A stretch of DNA of 14,449 bases from Cellvibrionales bacterium UBA7375. GTDB lineage: Bacteria > Pseudomonadota > Gammaproteobacteria > Pseudomonadales > Porticoccaceae. Shown piece after piece: positions 1 to 7,396 of the stretch. A program made the translations under genes and the position numbers. Position 1 is the stretch's first letter, and every line of letters begins with the position of its first letter. The DNA lies in assembly GCA_002469845.1 (NCBI GenBank), contig DKNZ01000007.1:1-14449 (forward strand), read 5' to 3'. The notes beneath the pieces are model-generated. The model worked only from the letters and a program-made list of their open reading frames with translations. It had not been told where the DNA came from and ran no database searches.

Positions 1-113
1 TCACCTACCAGTGCAGACGGTAATTCTGTTGGGTCTCTATCTAAACCCTTTAAAAGAAATAGGGTTAAAATGGCAAAAACCACGAGGGGAATAAAAAGTG
101 CTATTCGGGTCAT
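1..113 (-). CDS. ccmG: CcmG/DsbE thiol:disulfide interchange protein, N-terminal fragment
   Basis: Only the first 37 codons are present; the gene runs off the left edge. The translation starts MTRIALFIPLVVFAIL, one hydrophobic signal-anchor segment (about residues 4-21), and continues into a KGLDRDPTELPSALVG segment. The 'LPSALVG' sequence before the thioredoxin fold is typical of CcmG/DsbE. The family is a membrane-anchored periplasmic thioredoxin-like protein that reduces apocytochrome c cysteines before heme ligation; its CxxC motif would lie outside the window. The start codon overlaps the ccmF stop as ATGA (110-113), so the two are translationally coupled and co-transcribed. Identification rests on the N-terminus plus position directly after ccmF, the standard order in System I operons. 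Confidence 0.88.
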   Translation of the reverse strand, partial: MTRIALFIPLVVFAILTLFLLKGLDRDPTELPSALVG

Positions 114-2071
114 AGCGCAACCTCATTATTAGACGCGGATTGTCTACGACGACGATATCGACGATCCGTAGCGGCCAATAATCCGCCAATACTCACCATC
201 AGTGCCCCCAACCAAATACAGCGAACAAAGGGTTTCACCTGCAAGCTCAGCGCCCAAGCACCATCTGCTAAGGGCTCGCCCATGGAAACATAGATATCCC
301 TTGTTATTGAGGGATCAATATCCGCCTCGGTCATCACCTGACCGCCAGCATTATAATGTCGTTTTTCAGGAAATAAGTTAGCCACTACTTGGTTATTTTT
401 AGTCACTATAATATGCGCCTGAAATGCTGAGAAGTTCGGCCCAGCAATAGCATTAACACCAGAAAAAGTAAATTCGTAGCCCGCGATTAGCGCTTTATCA
501 CCCGGTGCCATTCGCAGCTCGCGGATTTGGTCATAGGCTGAACTTAAACCCACCCCTAATATGCAAATTGCCAGACCAGTATGCGCCAACTGCATGCCCA
601 AATAGCTATGACTTAATTTAGCTATGCGCTTCAAATTGATACCCATTTTTTCGATTAAATCTTTTGCAATTGTGGCAACTAGCCAAACCGACATAAAAAT
701 GGTCAATCCGCCAGTGATCGAATAGCTATAATCTAATGACAAATAAAATGGCAAAATACCTGCACTAATAATTGCTACTAAAAAAGGTACAGGGATTTTA
801 CCCAGTATTAAATTTACCTCAGTTGATTTCCATCGAGTAAAAACCGCAATACCCATTGCTATTACTAACCCCACAGTCAAAGGAACAAAGAAAAAATTAA
901 AATAAGGTGGGCCTACTGAAATCTTTCCTAACTCGAGTACATCAGCAACTAAAGGATAAAGAGTACCGATTAAAATCATGGTCATGGCACTTACTAATAT
1001 CAAATTGTTGATTAATAGCATCACTTCTCTAGACCAGCCGCTGTAGGCTTTGACCTTTTGCATAGCAGGACCACGAAGGGCAAACAGTATAAGCGACCCA
1101 CCAGTGACAATCGCCAAAAACATAAGCATAAATACCCCGCGCTCCGGGTCTGAAGCAAAGGCATGTACTGAGGTTAAAATTCCCGAACGAACCAAAAAGG
1201 TCCCTAATAAACTCAATGAAAAGGCAAAAATTGCTAACAAAAGGGTCCAGCTGCGAAATACTCCGCGTTTTTCAGTGGCAGAAACACTGTGCATTAATGC
1301 TGTGCCAACTAACCACGGCATAAGCGAGGCATTTTCTACTGGATCCCAAAACCACCAGCCACCCCAACCCAATTCGTAATAGGCCCACCAGCTACCCAGA
1401 GTAATACCAATGGTTAGAAATACCCAAGCCAAATTAATCCAGGGTCGAGACCAGCGCGCCCAAGCACTGTCAAATTGCCCACCAATCAATGCCGCTATAG
1501 CAAAAGCAAAGGGGACAGCAAAGCCAACATAGCCCATATAGAGCATGGGTGGATGAATAATTAAGCCAATATCCTGAAGTAGCGGGTTAAGATCCGCACC
1601 CTCCATAGGCACCATTGGCAATAGGCGCTCAAAGGGATTAGATGTCAGGATTAAGAATAATGCAAAACCGACAGATATAGCGCCCAATACAGAAAGTATT
1701 CGCGCAGAAAGCACCAGCGGTAGCGAACGACTAAAAAGAGCCACTGCCGCAGTCCAACCTGCCAATATAAGTGCCCATAACATCAATGATCCCTCATGGG
1801 CGGCCCAGACAGCACTTATCTTGTAGTGATCAGGCAAAGCGGTATTAGAATTTTGAGACACATATTTCAGGGAAAAATCATCCATCAAAAATGCGATGGC
1901 TAAGCAGACAAAAGAAACAGCGACAAACAATAACTGCCCTAAAGACAATGAACTAGCCAACCGCATCCAGCTAGAATAACCCCTAAACGAGCCAATCATG
2001 GGCACCAATGACAGCAAAAGTGCCATTGCCAATGCGATAATAAGGGCAAAATGCCCCAGCTCAGCTATCAC
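110..2071 (-). CDS. ccmF: Cytochrome c-type biogenesis protein CcmF (heme lyase subunit)
   Basis: A 653-residue polytopic inner-membrane protein of normal family length. It carries the tryptophan-rich heme-handling WWD motif at about residues 228-249 (GWGGWWFWDPVENASLMPW). Family histidines fall at the expected places: H173 in an HPPMLY motif, H261 (HSVS), H303 (SVHAF), and H488 or H497 before the C-terminal soluble part. A WAAHEGS motif is at 89-95. CcmF takes heme from holo-CcmE and, with CcmH and CcmI, attaches it to apocytochrome c in the periplasm. The start is GTG at 2069-2071 and overlaps the ccmE stop as GTGA, arguing for coupled translation; no ATG fits as well. The last residues overlap ccmG. 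The C-terminal tail is arginine-rich (RRYRRRR), consistent with a cytoplasmic end. No break or missing residue was seen. Confidence 0.97.
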   Translation of the reverse strand: MIAELGHFALIIALAMALLLSLVPMIGSFRGYSSWMRLASSLSLGQLLFVAVSFVCLAIAFLMDDFSLKYVSQNSNTALPDHYKISAVWAAHEGSLMLWALILAGWTAAVALFSRSLPLVLSARILSVLGAISVGFALFLILTSNPFERLLPMVPMEGADLNPLLQDIGLIIHPPMLYMGYVGFAVPFAFAIAALIGGQFDSAWARWSRPWINLAWVFLTIGITLGSWWAYYELGWGGWWFWDPVENASLMPWLVGTALMHSVSATEKRGVFRSWTLLLAIFAFSLSLLGTFLVRSGILTSVHAFASDPERGVFMLMFLAIVTGGSLILFALRGPAMQKVKAYSGWSREVMLLINNLILVSAMTMILIGTLYPLVADVLELGKISVGPPYFNFFFVPLTVGLVIAMGIAVFTRWKSTEVNLILGKIPVPFLVAIISAGILPFYLSLDYSYSITGGLTIFMSVWLVATIAKDLIEKMGINLKRIAKLSHSYLGMQLAHTGLAICILGVGLSSAYDQIRELRMAPGDKALIAGYEFTFSGVNAIAGPNFSAFQAHIIVTKNNQVVANLFPEKRHYNAGGQVMTEADIDPSITRDIYVSMGEPLADGAWALSLQVKPFVRCIWLGALMVSIGGLLAATDRRYRRRRQSASNNEVAL

Positions 2072-2538
2072 TTTTTCGCCTCTTGTGATTGATACTGCTC
2101 TTGTTGCTTCAAATCGTAAGCCTGTTTCATAGCATCAGCTACTTCAGGTGGGGTGTAATTTTCATCGTGTTTAGCAAGTACCTGTGAGGCCTGTAAAACT
2201 TTATCACCATCCAACTTACCCGTAGCAATAGCCGCTTCACCCTCAGCAAATAAATCCGGTAAAATTCCACTGTAATAGATCTTTAAATCAGCCAAACCAT
2301 CTGTCACTAAAAAACTCACATCTAGCGAGTCTGACGATCTTTCAATAGAACCATCAACCACCATGCCACCTGCCCTAATTGTGATATTTTTGGGCGCTTC
2401 ACCCTGCAAAACTTGAGAAGGGGTAAAGAAATAATTAGCATTTTGACCCAACATATAGACGATTAATCCCGCCGCCAGTGAACTGGCAATCACAATTAAT
2501 ACAACAATCTGTAGTCTTTGCTTACGTATGGGGTGCAT
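2068..2538 (-). CDS. ccmE: Cytochrome c-type biogenesis protein CcmE (periplasmic heme chaperone)
   Basis: A 156-residue protein starting MHPIRKQRL: a short basic N-terminus, one signal-anchor helix (about residues 10-31), then a soluble beta-barrel (OB-fold) periplasmic domain. The family heme-attachment motif HDENY is present (LAKHDENYTPPEV), with the covalent heme-binding histidine at residue 124. The reading frame could extend 10 codons upstream to 2568, but ATG 2536-2538 gives the canonical MxxxRKxRL start and the usual length. This start lies inside the 3' end of ccmD (17-nt overlap), and the stop overlaps the GTG of ccmF, so ccmD-E-F look translationally coupled. In the pathway CcmE receives heme from CcmC/CcmD, is released by the CcmAB ATPase and delivers heme to CcmF. 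Confidence 0.96.
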   Translation of the reverse strand: MHPIRKQRLQIVVLIVIASSLAAGLIVYMLGQNANYFFTPSQVLQGEAPKNITIRAGGMVVDGSIERSSDSLDVSFLVTDGLADLKIYYSGILPDLFAEGEAAIATGKLDGDKVLQASQVLAKHDENYTPPEVADAMKQAYDLKQQEQYQSQEAKK

Positions 2539-2740
2539 CGGAGTCCTTTTGCTGCATAGCTGCTGCATTGACCTGCTGCAATTTTATATGTAGCTGAATA
2601 TTTTTAAATTCTTGTTTTGCTTGGTATAAAGGTTTAAAAATAAGCCCTAGCATAACAACAATCGTTATACTGAATGCGGACCACACATAGATACCATGTC
2701 CATCCATAACAATTAGCTGCTGAATACTCTCAAAGTACAT
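2522..2740 (-). CDS. ccmD: Heme exporter protein CcmD
   Basis: A 72-residue single-span membrane protein: a short N-terminal region with MDGHGIYVW, one transmembrane helix (about residues 20-38), then a charged, glutamine-rich cytoplasmic tail. CcmD proteins are poorly conserved small helpers that bridge CcmC and CcmE and help release holo-CcmE. The GHGxYVW motif just before the helix is characteristic of the family. The start at 2738-2740 is preceded by a GAGAAG Shine-Dalgarno about 6 nt upstream, within the 14-bp gap after ccmC. The 3' end overlaps ccmE by 17 nt. Identification depends on size, topology, motif and its position between ccmC and ccmE. Confidence 0.9.
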   Translation of the reverse strand: MYFESIQQLIVMDGHGIYVWSAFSITIVVMLGLIFKPLYQAKQEFKNIQLHIKLQQVNAAAMQQKDSDAPHT

Positions 2741-2754
2741 AGTTACTTCTCTAC

Positions 2755-3507
2755 TTAATTATTTTCTACGAGCTGTTTTACCCAGCTTGATCTATATTCA
2801 CGCCTTAAGATCTCTATCCTAGTGAATAGAATCAAAGTCACTGCATAAAACATATAAAAACCAGCAATCATTACCACCAGTGGCATAAACATATCAGGGT
2901 GCATACTGGGGGCACCGGTAAATTTAATCGTTGCTGGCTGATGCAAGGTCTGCCACCAATCCACAGATTTATAAATAATAGGTACGTTTACCATGCCTAC
3001 TAAGCCCAAAATAGCCGATGCTTTATCTGCAGCTTCATTACTAGAATAAGCATGGCGCAACGCCATAACCCCAAGATACAAGAATAATAAAATCAACATT
3101 GAGGTTATTCTTGCATCCCAAACCCAGTAAGCACCCCAGGTTGGTTTTCCCCATATAGCACCAGTGACCAATGCTACAAATGTCAGTGCAGCGCCAATAG
3201 GTGCGGCTGAACGCATCAGCATATAAGATAATTTAATTCGCCAAATAAGTCCTACAGCTCCTGCAATAGCCATTAAATAATAACCTGCAAGAGCGACTAC
3301 AGATGCAGGCACATGCACATAGATAATGCGGAAACTATTGCCCTGCTTGGCATCTTGCGGAGCAAACGCAAGCCCCCAAACTAGACCTAGAGCAAGAAGT
3401 GATAACATAATTAGACTTAACCATGGCAACCAACGTTGGGTTTTTTGATAAAACCATCGCGGCGATCCAAGTCGGTGGAACCATGTCCATTGCAAATTTA
3501 AATTCAT
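2755..3507 (-). CDS. ccmC: Heme exporter protein CcmC (heme handling, loads CcmE)
   Basis: A 250-residue inner-membrane protein with about six transmembrane helices. The periplasmic WWD heme-binding motif is visible at about residues 119-131 (WGKPTWGAYWVWD), followed by ARITSMLILLFLYLGV. The axial heme-ligand histidines of the family are present at H65 (IIYVHVPAS) and H189 (LHQPATI). CcmC presents heme to CcmE and is the component needed for covalent heme attachment to CcmE. The gene begins with ATG 6 nt after the ccmB stop, with a GGATAAAG-like ribosome-binding sequence formed by the end of ccmB. The family is normally about 240-250 residues, so the protein appears complete. Confidence 0.97.
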   Translation of the reverse strand: MNLNLQWTWFHRLGSPRWFYQKTQRWLPWLSLIMLSLLALGLVWGLAFAPQDAKQGNSFRIIYVHVPASVVALAGYYLMAIAGAVGLIWRIKLSYMLMRSAAPIGAALTFVALVTGAIWGKPTWGAYWVWDARITSMLILLFLYLGVMALRHAYSSNEAADKASAILGLVGMVNVPIIYKSVDWWQTLHQPATIKFTGAPSMHPDMFMPLVVMIAGFYMFYAVTLILFTRIEILRREYRSSWVKQLVENN

Positions 3508-3513
3508 GAATCT

Positions 3514-4194
3514 TTATCCATTTTTCGCAAGTCTAAGACTCACATTTATTGCCAGCGGGCAAAGTGCAATTGCTATAGCCAAAAAAGCGGCCAAGATTGA
3601 CAGCGGTGCAGTCCAACTTTGTCCATCAACTGCACTTTGAATAGTTGCACTACCAAAAATAAGCACAGGCATATACAGCGGCATAACGAGAAGCGCTATA
3701 AGCACGCCCCCTTGTCGAGGTAAGGTTAAAGCGGCACCCACTGCTCCAATTAAACTCAATACGGCAGTACCTATAGCTAAACTTAGCATCATGGGTAAAA
3801 CCGCTGTAGTAGGCAGAGATAACCAAATACCAATCACTGGTGACAAAAGCGCCAATGGGAGTCCAATCATTAACCAATGCGCCGTTACTTTTCCCAAAAT
3901 TGGAAAAATCAGCAGGTTTGGGGACATTAACATTTGCTCCAAAGACCCATCTTGAAGATCATCACTAAATAATCGCTCTACAGAGAGCAATGTGGCCAGA
4001 ACCGCAAAAATCCAAATAATACCCGGTGCAAGTTCGGCTAAGCGATCTGCCTCTGGGGCAATAGCCAAGGGCACAAGGACTGAGACCAACAGAAAAAAAA
4101 TCAGTGGTTTTATTAGGTCAGACTTATTTCTGATACCCAGTAATAGATCGCGGTTTAAATAAGCTAAAAACCCGCCAGAGAGATAGTTATACAT
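3514..4194 (-). CDS. ccmB: Heme exporter protein CcmB (ABC transporter membrane subunit)
   Basis: A 226-residue membrane protein with six predicted hydrophobic helices (about residues 30-46, 57-72, 96-117, 128-150, 161-181, 197-218). A conserved cytoplasmic segment, LFSDDLQDGSLEQML, follows the second helix; the F-x-D-x-x-DGSLEQ pattern is diagnostic of CcmB. It pairs with the ATPase CcmA; the complex uses ATP to release heme-loaded CcmE from CcmC/D rather than to export heme itself. The ATG at 4192-4194 directly abuts the ccmA stop (TGAATG, no gap), consistent with reinitiation by terminating ribosomes and with stoichiometric production of the two subunits. Length is normal for the family. 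Confidence 0.96.
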   Translation of the reverse strand: MYNYLSGGFLAYLNRDLLLGIRNKSDLIKPLIFFLLVSVLVPLAIAPEADRLAELAPGIIWIFAVLATLLSVERLFSDDLQDGSLEQMLMSPNLLIFPILGKVTAHWLMIGLPLALLSPVIGIWLSLPTTAVLPMMLSLAIGTAVLSLIGAVGAALTLPRQGGVLIALLVMPLYMPVLIFGSATIQSAVDGQSWTAPLSILAAFLAIAIALCPLAINVSLRLAKNG

Positions 4195-4827
4195 TCACAC
4201 TAACTCCCTGTATGGGTTGAGCCTATAGCTGCGGGTGGTTGTTTTGACTAAATCTTGGTGAGAAGAAAAAACAATGGCTCCTCCCTGATCTAAATGGCTT
4301 TGCATTCGATCTTCAATAAACTCAACGCCCTGTTTATCCAAAGCCGCAAAGGGTTCATCCAGATACCAGAGTGAAGCTGAAGTTGTCATCAATCGCGCTA
4401 GTGCCACTCGACGTTGCTGACCTGCTGACAAACGGTAGCACGGCATACTAGCATGGTGCTCTAAACCTACCGATCGTAACGCAGTGGTGATTTCTTTAGA
4501 TGAAGTATTAGCTGGGCTCATCCATCTGAGGTTTTCCTCAACAGATAAAGCCCCTTTAACGGCAGACTGATGCCCTATAAACAGGACATCAGAAAGATAT
4601 TCATATATACAATCACCAAAATTTTGGCCGCGAAAATGAATTTCACCGGCACTGGGCTCAAGCAGATTGATCAAGAGTTGAAAAAAAGTCGTCTTACCCG
4701 CACCGTTTTCGCCTTCAATATGCAGGGCTTCACCCGAGTTTAGCTCAAAACTCACAGGTTCAAACAGCAACGTATCGTTGCGCTCAAACGCTAGCTTTTC
4801 AATTTTAAGTATATTTGTAGAGGCCAA
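4195..4827 (-). CDS. ccmA: Heme exporter ATP-binding protein CcmA
   Basis: A 210-residue ABC ATPase. Walker A is GENGAGKT (residues 39-46), the Q-loop region is FIGHQSAVKG (about 83-92), the signature is LSAGQ (133-137), Walker B is LWYLDEP (153-159), and the H-loop histidine is H190 (IVFSSH). All catalytic elements are intact, and the short length without extra domains is typical of CcmA. It energises release of holo-CcmE together with CcmB. The only usable start is TTG at 4825-4827: the frame has a TGA three codons further upstream and no ATG or GTG before the conserved beta strand ILKIEKLAFER. A weak GAAGA precedes it. It is the first gene of the operon, and no strong promoter was recognised in the roughly 45 bp upstream. 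Confidence 0.95.
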   Translation of the reverse strand: MASTNILKIEKLAFERNDTLLFEPVSFELNSGEALHIEGENGAGKTTFFQLLINLLEPSAGEIHFRGQNFGDCIYEYLSDVLFIGHQSAVKGALSVEENLRWMSPANTSSKEITTALRSVGLEHHASMPCYRLSAGQQRRVALARLMTTSASLWYLDEPFAALDKQGVEFIEDRMQSHLDQGGAIVFSSHQDLVKTTTRSYRLNPYRELV

Positions 4828-4870
4828 TGGATGTCTTCAATCCCATAAAAATTTGAGGATCTATTATGCC

Positions 4871-4892
4871 AAAAAACTCAGCAGGATGCTGA
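4871..4892 (-). terminator. Rho-independent terminator after the small gene
   Basis: Read on the minus strand, a 6-bp stem (TCAGCA / TGCTGA, loop TCC) is followed by G and six T residues. It lies 31 nt beyond the stop codon of the small minus-strand gene and 44 nt before the ccmA start. The stem is short and only half GC, so termination may be partial. It would separate the small gene from the ccm operon and implies that ccm is transcribed from its own promoter or by readthrough. Confidence 0.55.
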
Positions 4893-4923
4893 ATGTTGTG
4901 GAAATGAATTAATAACTTTTTTG

Positions 4924-5148
4924 CTACTCATCCATATCATCGAAATCAAACTCTCGAACCTGCCGATAAACTCGACTATCCTCAAGTTTCTGTTCAAGCC
5001 TTTTTCGTGAGCTAGAATTGGCTTTGAATTTACTTCTAGTCGCTGCATTATCAGCCGCAGCATTCGATTGACCACCTATAGAATTAGATTCAAAAGCATG
5101 CTGGAACTTGTTATCAATTTCTTCTACATTTTCAATATCATTATTCAT
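4924..5148 (-). CDS. Small acidic/basic hypothetical protein ending in a FDFDD motif
   Basis: A 74-residue protein with no signal peptide or membrane segment. The N-terminal half is polar and acidic (MNNDIENVEEIDNKFQ), the middle is Ala/Asn/Ser-rich and basic, and the C-terminus is a charged amphipathic stretch (SSRKRLEQKLEDSRVYRQVR) ending EFDFDDMDE. The pattern of basic linker, R-x-L-E-x-x-L-E-x-x-R and terminal F/Y-D-F-D recalls the small PA3496-type proteins of pseudomonads; this is recollection, not a search result. ATG 5146-5148 was preferred over ATG 5158-5160 because GGTGA lies 5 nt upstream of it. A TATAAT promoter upstream and a hairpin-T-run downstream bracket it as a monocistronic unit. 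Function unknown. Confidence 0.68.
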   Translation of the reverse strand: MNNDIENVEEIDNKFQHAFESNSIGGQSNAAADNAATRSKFKANSSSRKRLEQKLEDSRVYRQVREFDFDDMDE

Positions 5149-5188
5149 AGACTTCACCATAAATAAAATTCAATAAGCCATATAAAAA

Positions 5189-5218
5189 ATTATAGGTATT
5201 GTTAAACACTTAAAACAA
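5189..5218 (-). promoter_or_regulatory. Candidate sigma-70 promoter for the small gene
   Basis: On the minus strand a perfect TATAAT (5189-5194) lies 18 bp from TTGTTT (5213-5218), which matches the -35 consensus at its first three positions. The predicted start near 5182 gives a leader of about 33 nt before the chosen ATG. The region is very AT-rich, so a chance TATAAT is possible. Confidence 0.45.
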
Positions 5219-5319
5219 CTAATAATTTATCTTTTACGATATTTCAATAATAGTCGATCACAGAAAATATGCAGAAAATAGACAACATATGAGATTTATT
5301 TATTAATGAGTTAAAAGTA

Positions 5320-5356
5320 AAAGGTAGCCAATCAAAGCCAACGATTGAGAACCTTT
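5320..5356. repeat. Interrupted inverted repeat overlapping the cca -35 element
   Basis: Two nested arms: AAAGGT (5320-5325) with ACCTTT (5351-5356), and CAATC (5329-5333) with GATTG (5343-5347), around a 9-nt loop. The right half covers the TTGAGA -35 hexamer of the cca promoter, so this could be an operator or simply a DNA palindrome. No T-run follows, so it is not a terminator. Confidence 0.6.
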
Positions 5357-5373
5357 AGCTAGGCCTCTACAAT
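5345..5373 (+). promoter_or_regulatory. Sigma-70 promoter of cca
   Basis: TTGAGA (5345-5350) and TACAAT (5368-5373) are separated by exactly 17 bp; each differs from consensus at one position. The predicted start near 5380 gives a leader of about 18 nt before the cca ATG at 5398, with GAGG as Shine-Dalgarno (5389-5392). This is one of the best promoter matches in the window. It should also serve the pteridine reductase gene downstream. Confidence 0.75.
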
Positions 5374-5383
5374 GGTTGCCTAG
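5359..5383. repeat. Inverted repeat flanking the cca -10 element
   Basis: Perfect 6-bp arms CTAGGC (5359-5364) and GCCTAG (5378-5383) are separated by 13 nt that contain the TACAAT -10 hexamer. The right arm covers the predicted transcription start. The spacing and position fit a dyad operator, but no regulator is known from the sequence. Confidence 0.55.
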
Positions 5384-5397
5384 AATACGAGGTTAGT

Positions 5398-6624
5398 ATG
5401 CAAATTTATTTGGTTGGTGGCGCTGTTCGCGACAGCTTACTTAATTACCCAAGCTCAGAAAATGACTGGGTAGTTGTGGGTGCCACACCAGAACAAATGA
5501 CCGATCAGGGCTTTAAGCCTGTGGGTCAAGATTTTCCTGTATTTATTCACCCCAAAACCAGTGAAGAATACGCTTTAGCTCGAACCGAGAGAAAATCAGG
5601 CCATGGTTACAAAGGTTTTGAATTTTATACCTCAACAGATGTTACTCTTGAGGAAGATCTTATCCGCCGAGATCTAACCATTAACGCTATGGCACAAGAT
5701 GAAGCAGGTAATGTTATCGACCCCTTTGGCGGGCAAAGAGATCTTGGAGAAAAGCTGCTTCGTCACGTGTCTTACGCTTTTACTGAGGATCCACTTAGGG
5801 TTTTAAGAGTTGCAAGGTTTGCCGCTCGCTATCACCACCTTGGATTTACCATCGCCGAGGAAACAATGGAACTGCTCAAGTCAATTGTCGACCAGGGCGA
5901 AATGGAATTTCTTGTGGCCGAACGAGTATGGAAAGAGACCTCGCGAGCACTCACTGAGCAGTCGCCGCACATTTATATTGAAGTCCTGCGAAACTGTGGT
6001 GCGCTCAATGTTTTATTCCCAGAAATTGATGCTCTGTTTGGCGTACCACAAAGAGCTGATTATCACCCCGAAGTTGACACTGGCATCCATACACTAATGG
6101 CTTTAGAACAGGCGGTTAAAATTTCAGATTCTGGTGCTGTGAGATTTAGCGTTTTGGTTCATGATGTAGGCAAAGCCTTAACCCCAGATACTGTACTTCC
6201 AAGTCATACAGGGCATGAAACTTCGGGAATCCCATTAGTCCAAGCTATGTGTGATCGGCTAGGCGTTCCCAATCAATATCGACAACTAGCCATGGCTGTT
6301 ACCGAATATCACCTTCATTCTCACAAGGCTAAAGAGCTTAAACCAGCAACCATGCTGAAACTTTTTCAAAGTATTGGAGCCCTTCGAGATAACAATCGAC
6401 TAAAAGATTTTTTATATTGCTGTGAAGCAGATGCCAGAGGCAGAGCCGGATTTGAAGAAATAACGTATCAACCCAAGAAATATTTAACGGATGCCCTATT
6501 GGCACTTCAAAAAGTTGATATCTCAGACCTTGTCGCCGATGGCGTGAAAGGCTCAGATATTGGGGTTCAGCTAAAACAGAGACAGATTGAGCAACTCACA
6601 ATATTTAAATCAGAAAACTTATAA
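5398..6624 (+). CDS. cca: Multifunctional CCA-adding enzyme (tRNA nucleotidyltransferase)
   Basis: A 408-residue class II CCA-adding enzyme that builds or repairs the 3'-terminal CCA of tRNAs using CTP and ATP. The N-terminal nucleotidyltransferase domain has GGAVRD (7-12), the metal-binding acidic pair as E21-x-D23 (ENDW), and RRDLTINAMA (90-99). EDPLRVLRVARFAAR (130-144) forms the neck. A C-terminal HD domain is present with H255-D256 (VLVHDVGK), as in the gammaproteobacterial multifunctional form that also has phosphohydrolase/phosphodiesterase activity. E21 replaces the Asp of the E. coli enzyme; I recall Glu here in Pseudomonas too, so it is probably functional. The start is supported by GAGG and a strong promoter. 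A 28-bp gap follows before the pteridine reductase gene, likely co-transcribed. Confidence 0.97.
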   Translation: MQIYLVGGAVRDSLLNYPSSENDWVVVGATPEQMTDQGFKPVGQDFPVFIHPKTSEEYALARTERKSGHGYKGFEFYTSTDVTLEEDLIRRDLTINAMAQDEAGNVIDPFGGQRDLGEKLLRHVSYAFTEDPLRVLRVARFAARYHHLGFTIAEETMELLKSIVDQGEMEFLVAERVWKETSRALTEQSPHIYIEVLRNCGALNVLFPEIDALFGVPQRADYHPEVDTGIHTLMALEQAVKISDSGAVRFSVLVHDVGKALTPDTVLPSHTGHETSGIPLVQAMCDRLGVPNQYRQLAMAVTEYHLHSHKAKELKPATMLKLFQSIGALRDNNRLKDFLYCCEADARGRAGFEEITYQPKKYLTDALLALQKVDISDLVADGVKGSDIGVQLKQRQIEQLTIFKSENL

Positions 6625-6652
6625 ACCACAAGACTTAGGAAAAAATAAGCCC

Positions 6653-7396
6653 ATGAATAATAAACGTGAAAAAGTAGTACTTATTACTGGCGCTGCTCGT
6701 CGCATTGGAGCAAATATGGCGCAACTTTTTCACAATGCAAATTACCGCGTTGTTATTCATTACAACCAGTCTGCTAGTGCTGCAGACAAACTATGCCAAA
6801 GCCTTAATCAAATTGATGCCGACAGTTGTTTAATGGTTCAAGCCAATTTAAGTAGTTCCTCAGGAATTAAAAAAATTACAGATTTAATAGGCAATATAGG
6901 AAGGCTTGATGTACTAGTTAATAATGCCTCCAGTTTTTATCCAACCCCATTAGAAAATTGTGATCAAGACCAATGGAACGATCTTATTGGTAGTAATCTA
7001 AGAGGGCCATTTTTCCTAACGCAGGCCCTTAGTAGCTTACTCAAGAAGCAACAGGGCGCTGTAGTGAATATTTCAGATATGCATGCTAGACAAGCCCTAG
7101 CTAATCACCCAATCTACACAATTGCCAAAGGTGGCAATATCGCTATGACCAAAACAATGGCATTGGAACTTGCACCTGAAGTCAGAGTTAACTCGGTGGC
7201 GCCGGGGGCTATCTTATGGCCGGAACACGAAGAAGATGATATCGAAAAACAACAATCAGTACTAAAAAATGTTCCCATGGGTAGACTAGGCAGTGAATCA
7301 GATATAGCAGATACAGTCTTCTTTTTAGCGGTAGAAGCTAGCTATATGACCGGCCAAACTATAGCGGTAGACGGCGGTAGTTCAACCAGTCTCTAA
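6653..7396 (+). CDS. SDR-family pteridine reductase (PTR1/FolM-like)
   Basis: A 247-residue short-chain dehydrogenase/reductase. The nucleotide-binding motif is TGAARRIG (12-19); an arginine replaces the usual second glycine, the pattern of NADPH-dependent pteridine reductases. NNAS is at 90-93. The catalytic set is D142-x12-Y155-x3-K159 (ISDMHA...PIYTIAK), where Asp stands in place of the classical SDR serine, as in PTR1. The C-terminus has the usual YMTGQTIAVDGG. Such enzymes reduce dihydropteridines or dihydrofolate to tetrahydro forms. The frame extends to a TTG at 6587 inside cca, but ATG 6653 begins just before the first beta strand and has AGGA upstream (12-nt spacing, long). The stop overlaps that of convergent folK. 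The pteridine subclass is strongly suggested by the Asp and by the adjacent folate genes; exact substrate is uncertain. Confidence 0.85.
   Translation: MNNKREKVVLITGAARRIGANMAQLFHNANYRVVIHYNQSASAADKLCQSLNQIDADSCLMVQANLSSSSGIKKITDLIGNIGRLDVLVNNASSFYPTPLENCDQDQWNDLIGSNLRGPFFLTQALSSLLKKQQGAVVNISDMHARQALANHPIYTIAKGGNIAMTKTMALELAPEVRVNSVAPGAILWPEHEEDDIEKQQSVLKNVPMGRLGSESDIADTVFFLAVEASYMTGQTIAVDGGSSTSL

Noticed and set aside
1050..1379. Plus-strand open frame of 109 codons
   Set aside because: It is antisense to the WWD/His region of ccmF, has no ribosome-binding site or recognisable domain, and reflects codon bias of the opposite strand.
4878..5075. Alternative minus-strand frame overlapping the small gene
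   Set aside because: No Shine-Dalgarno, runs through the terminator hairpin, and lacks the ordered composition of the 4924-5148 product.
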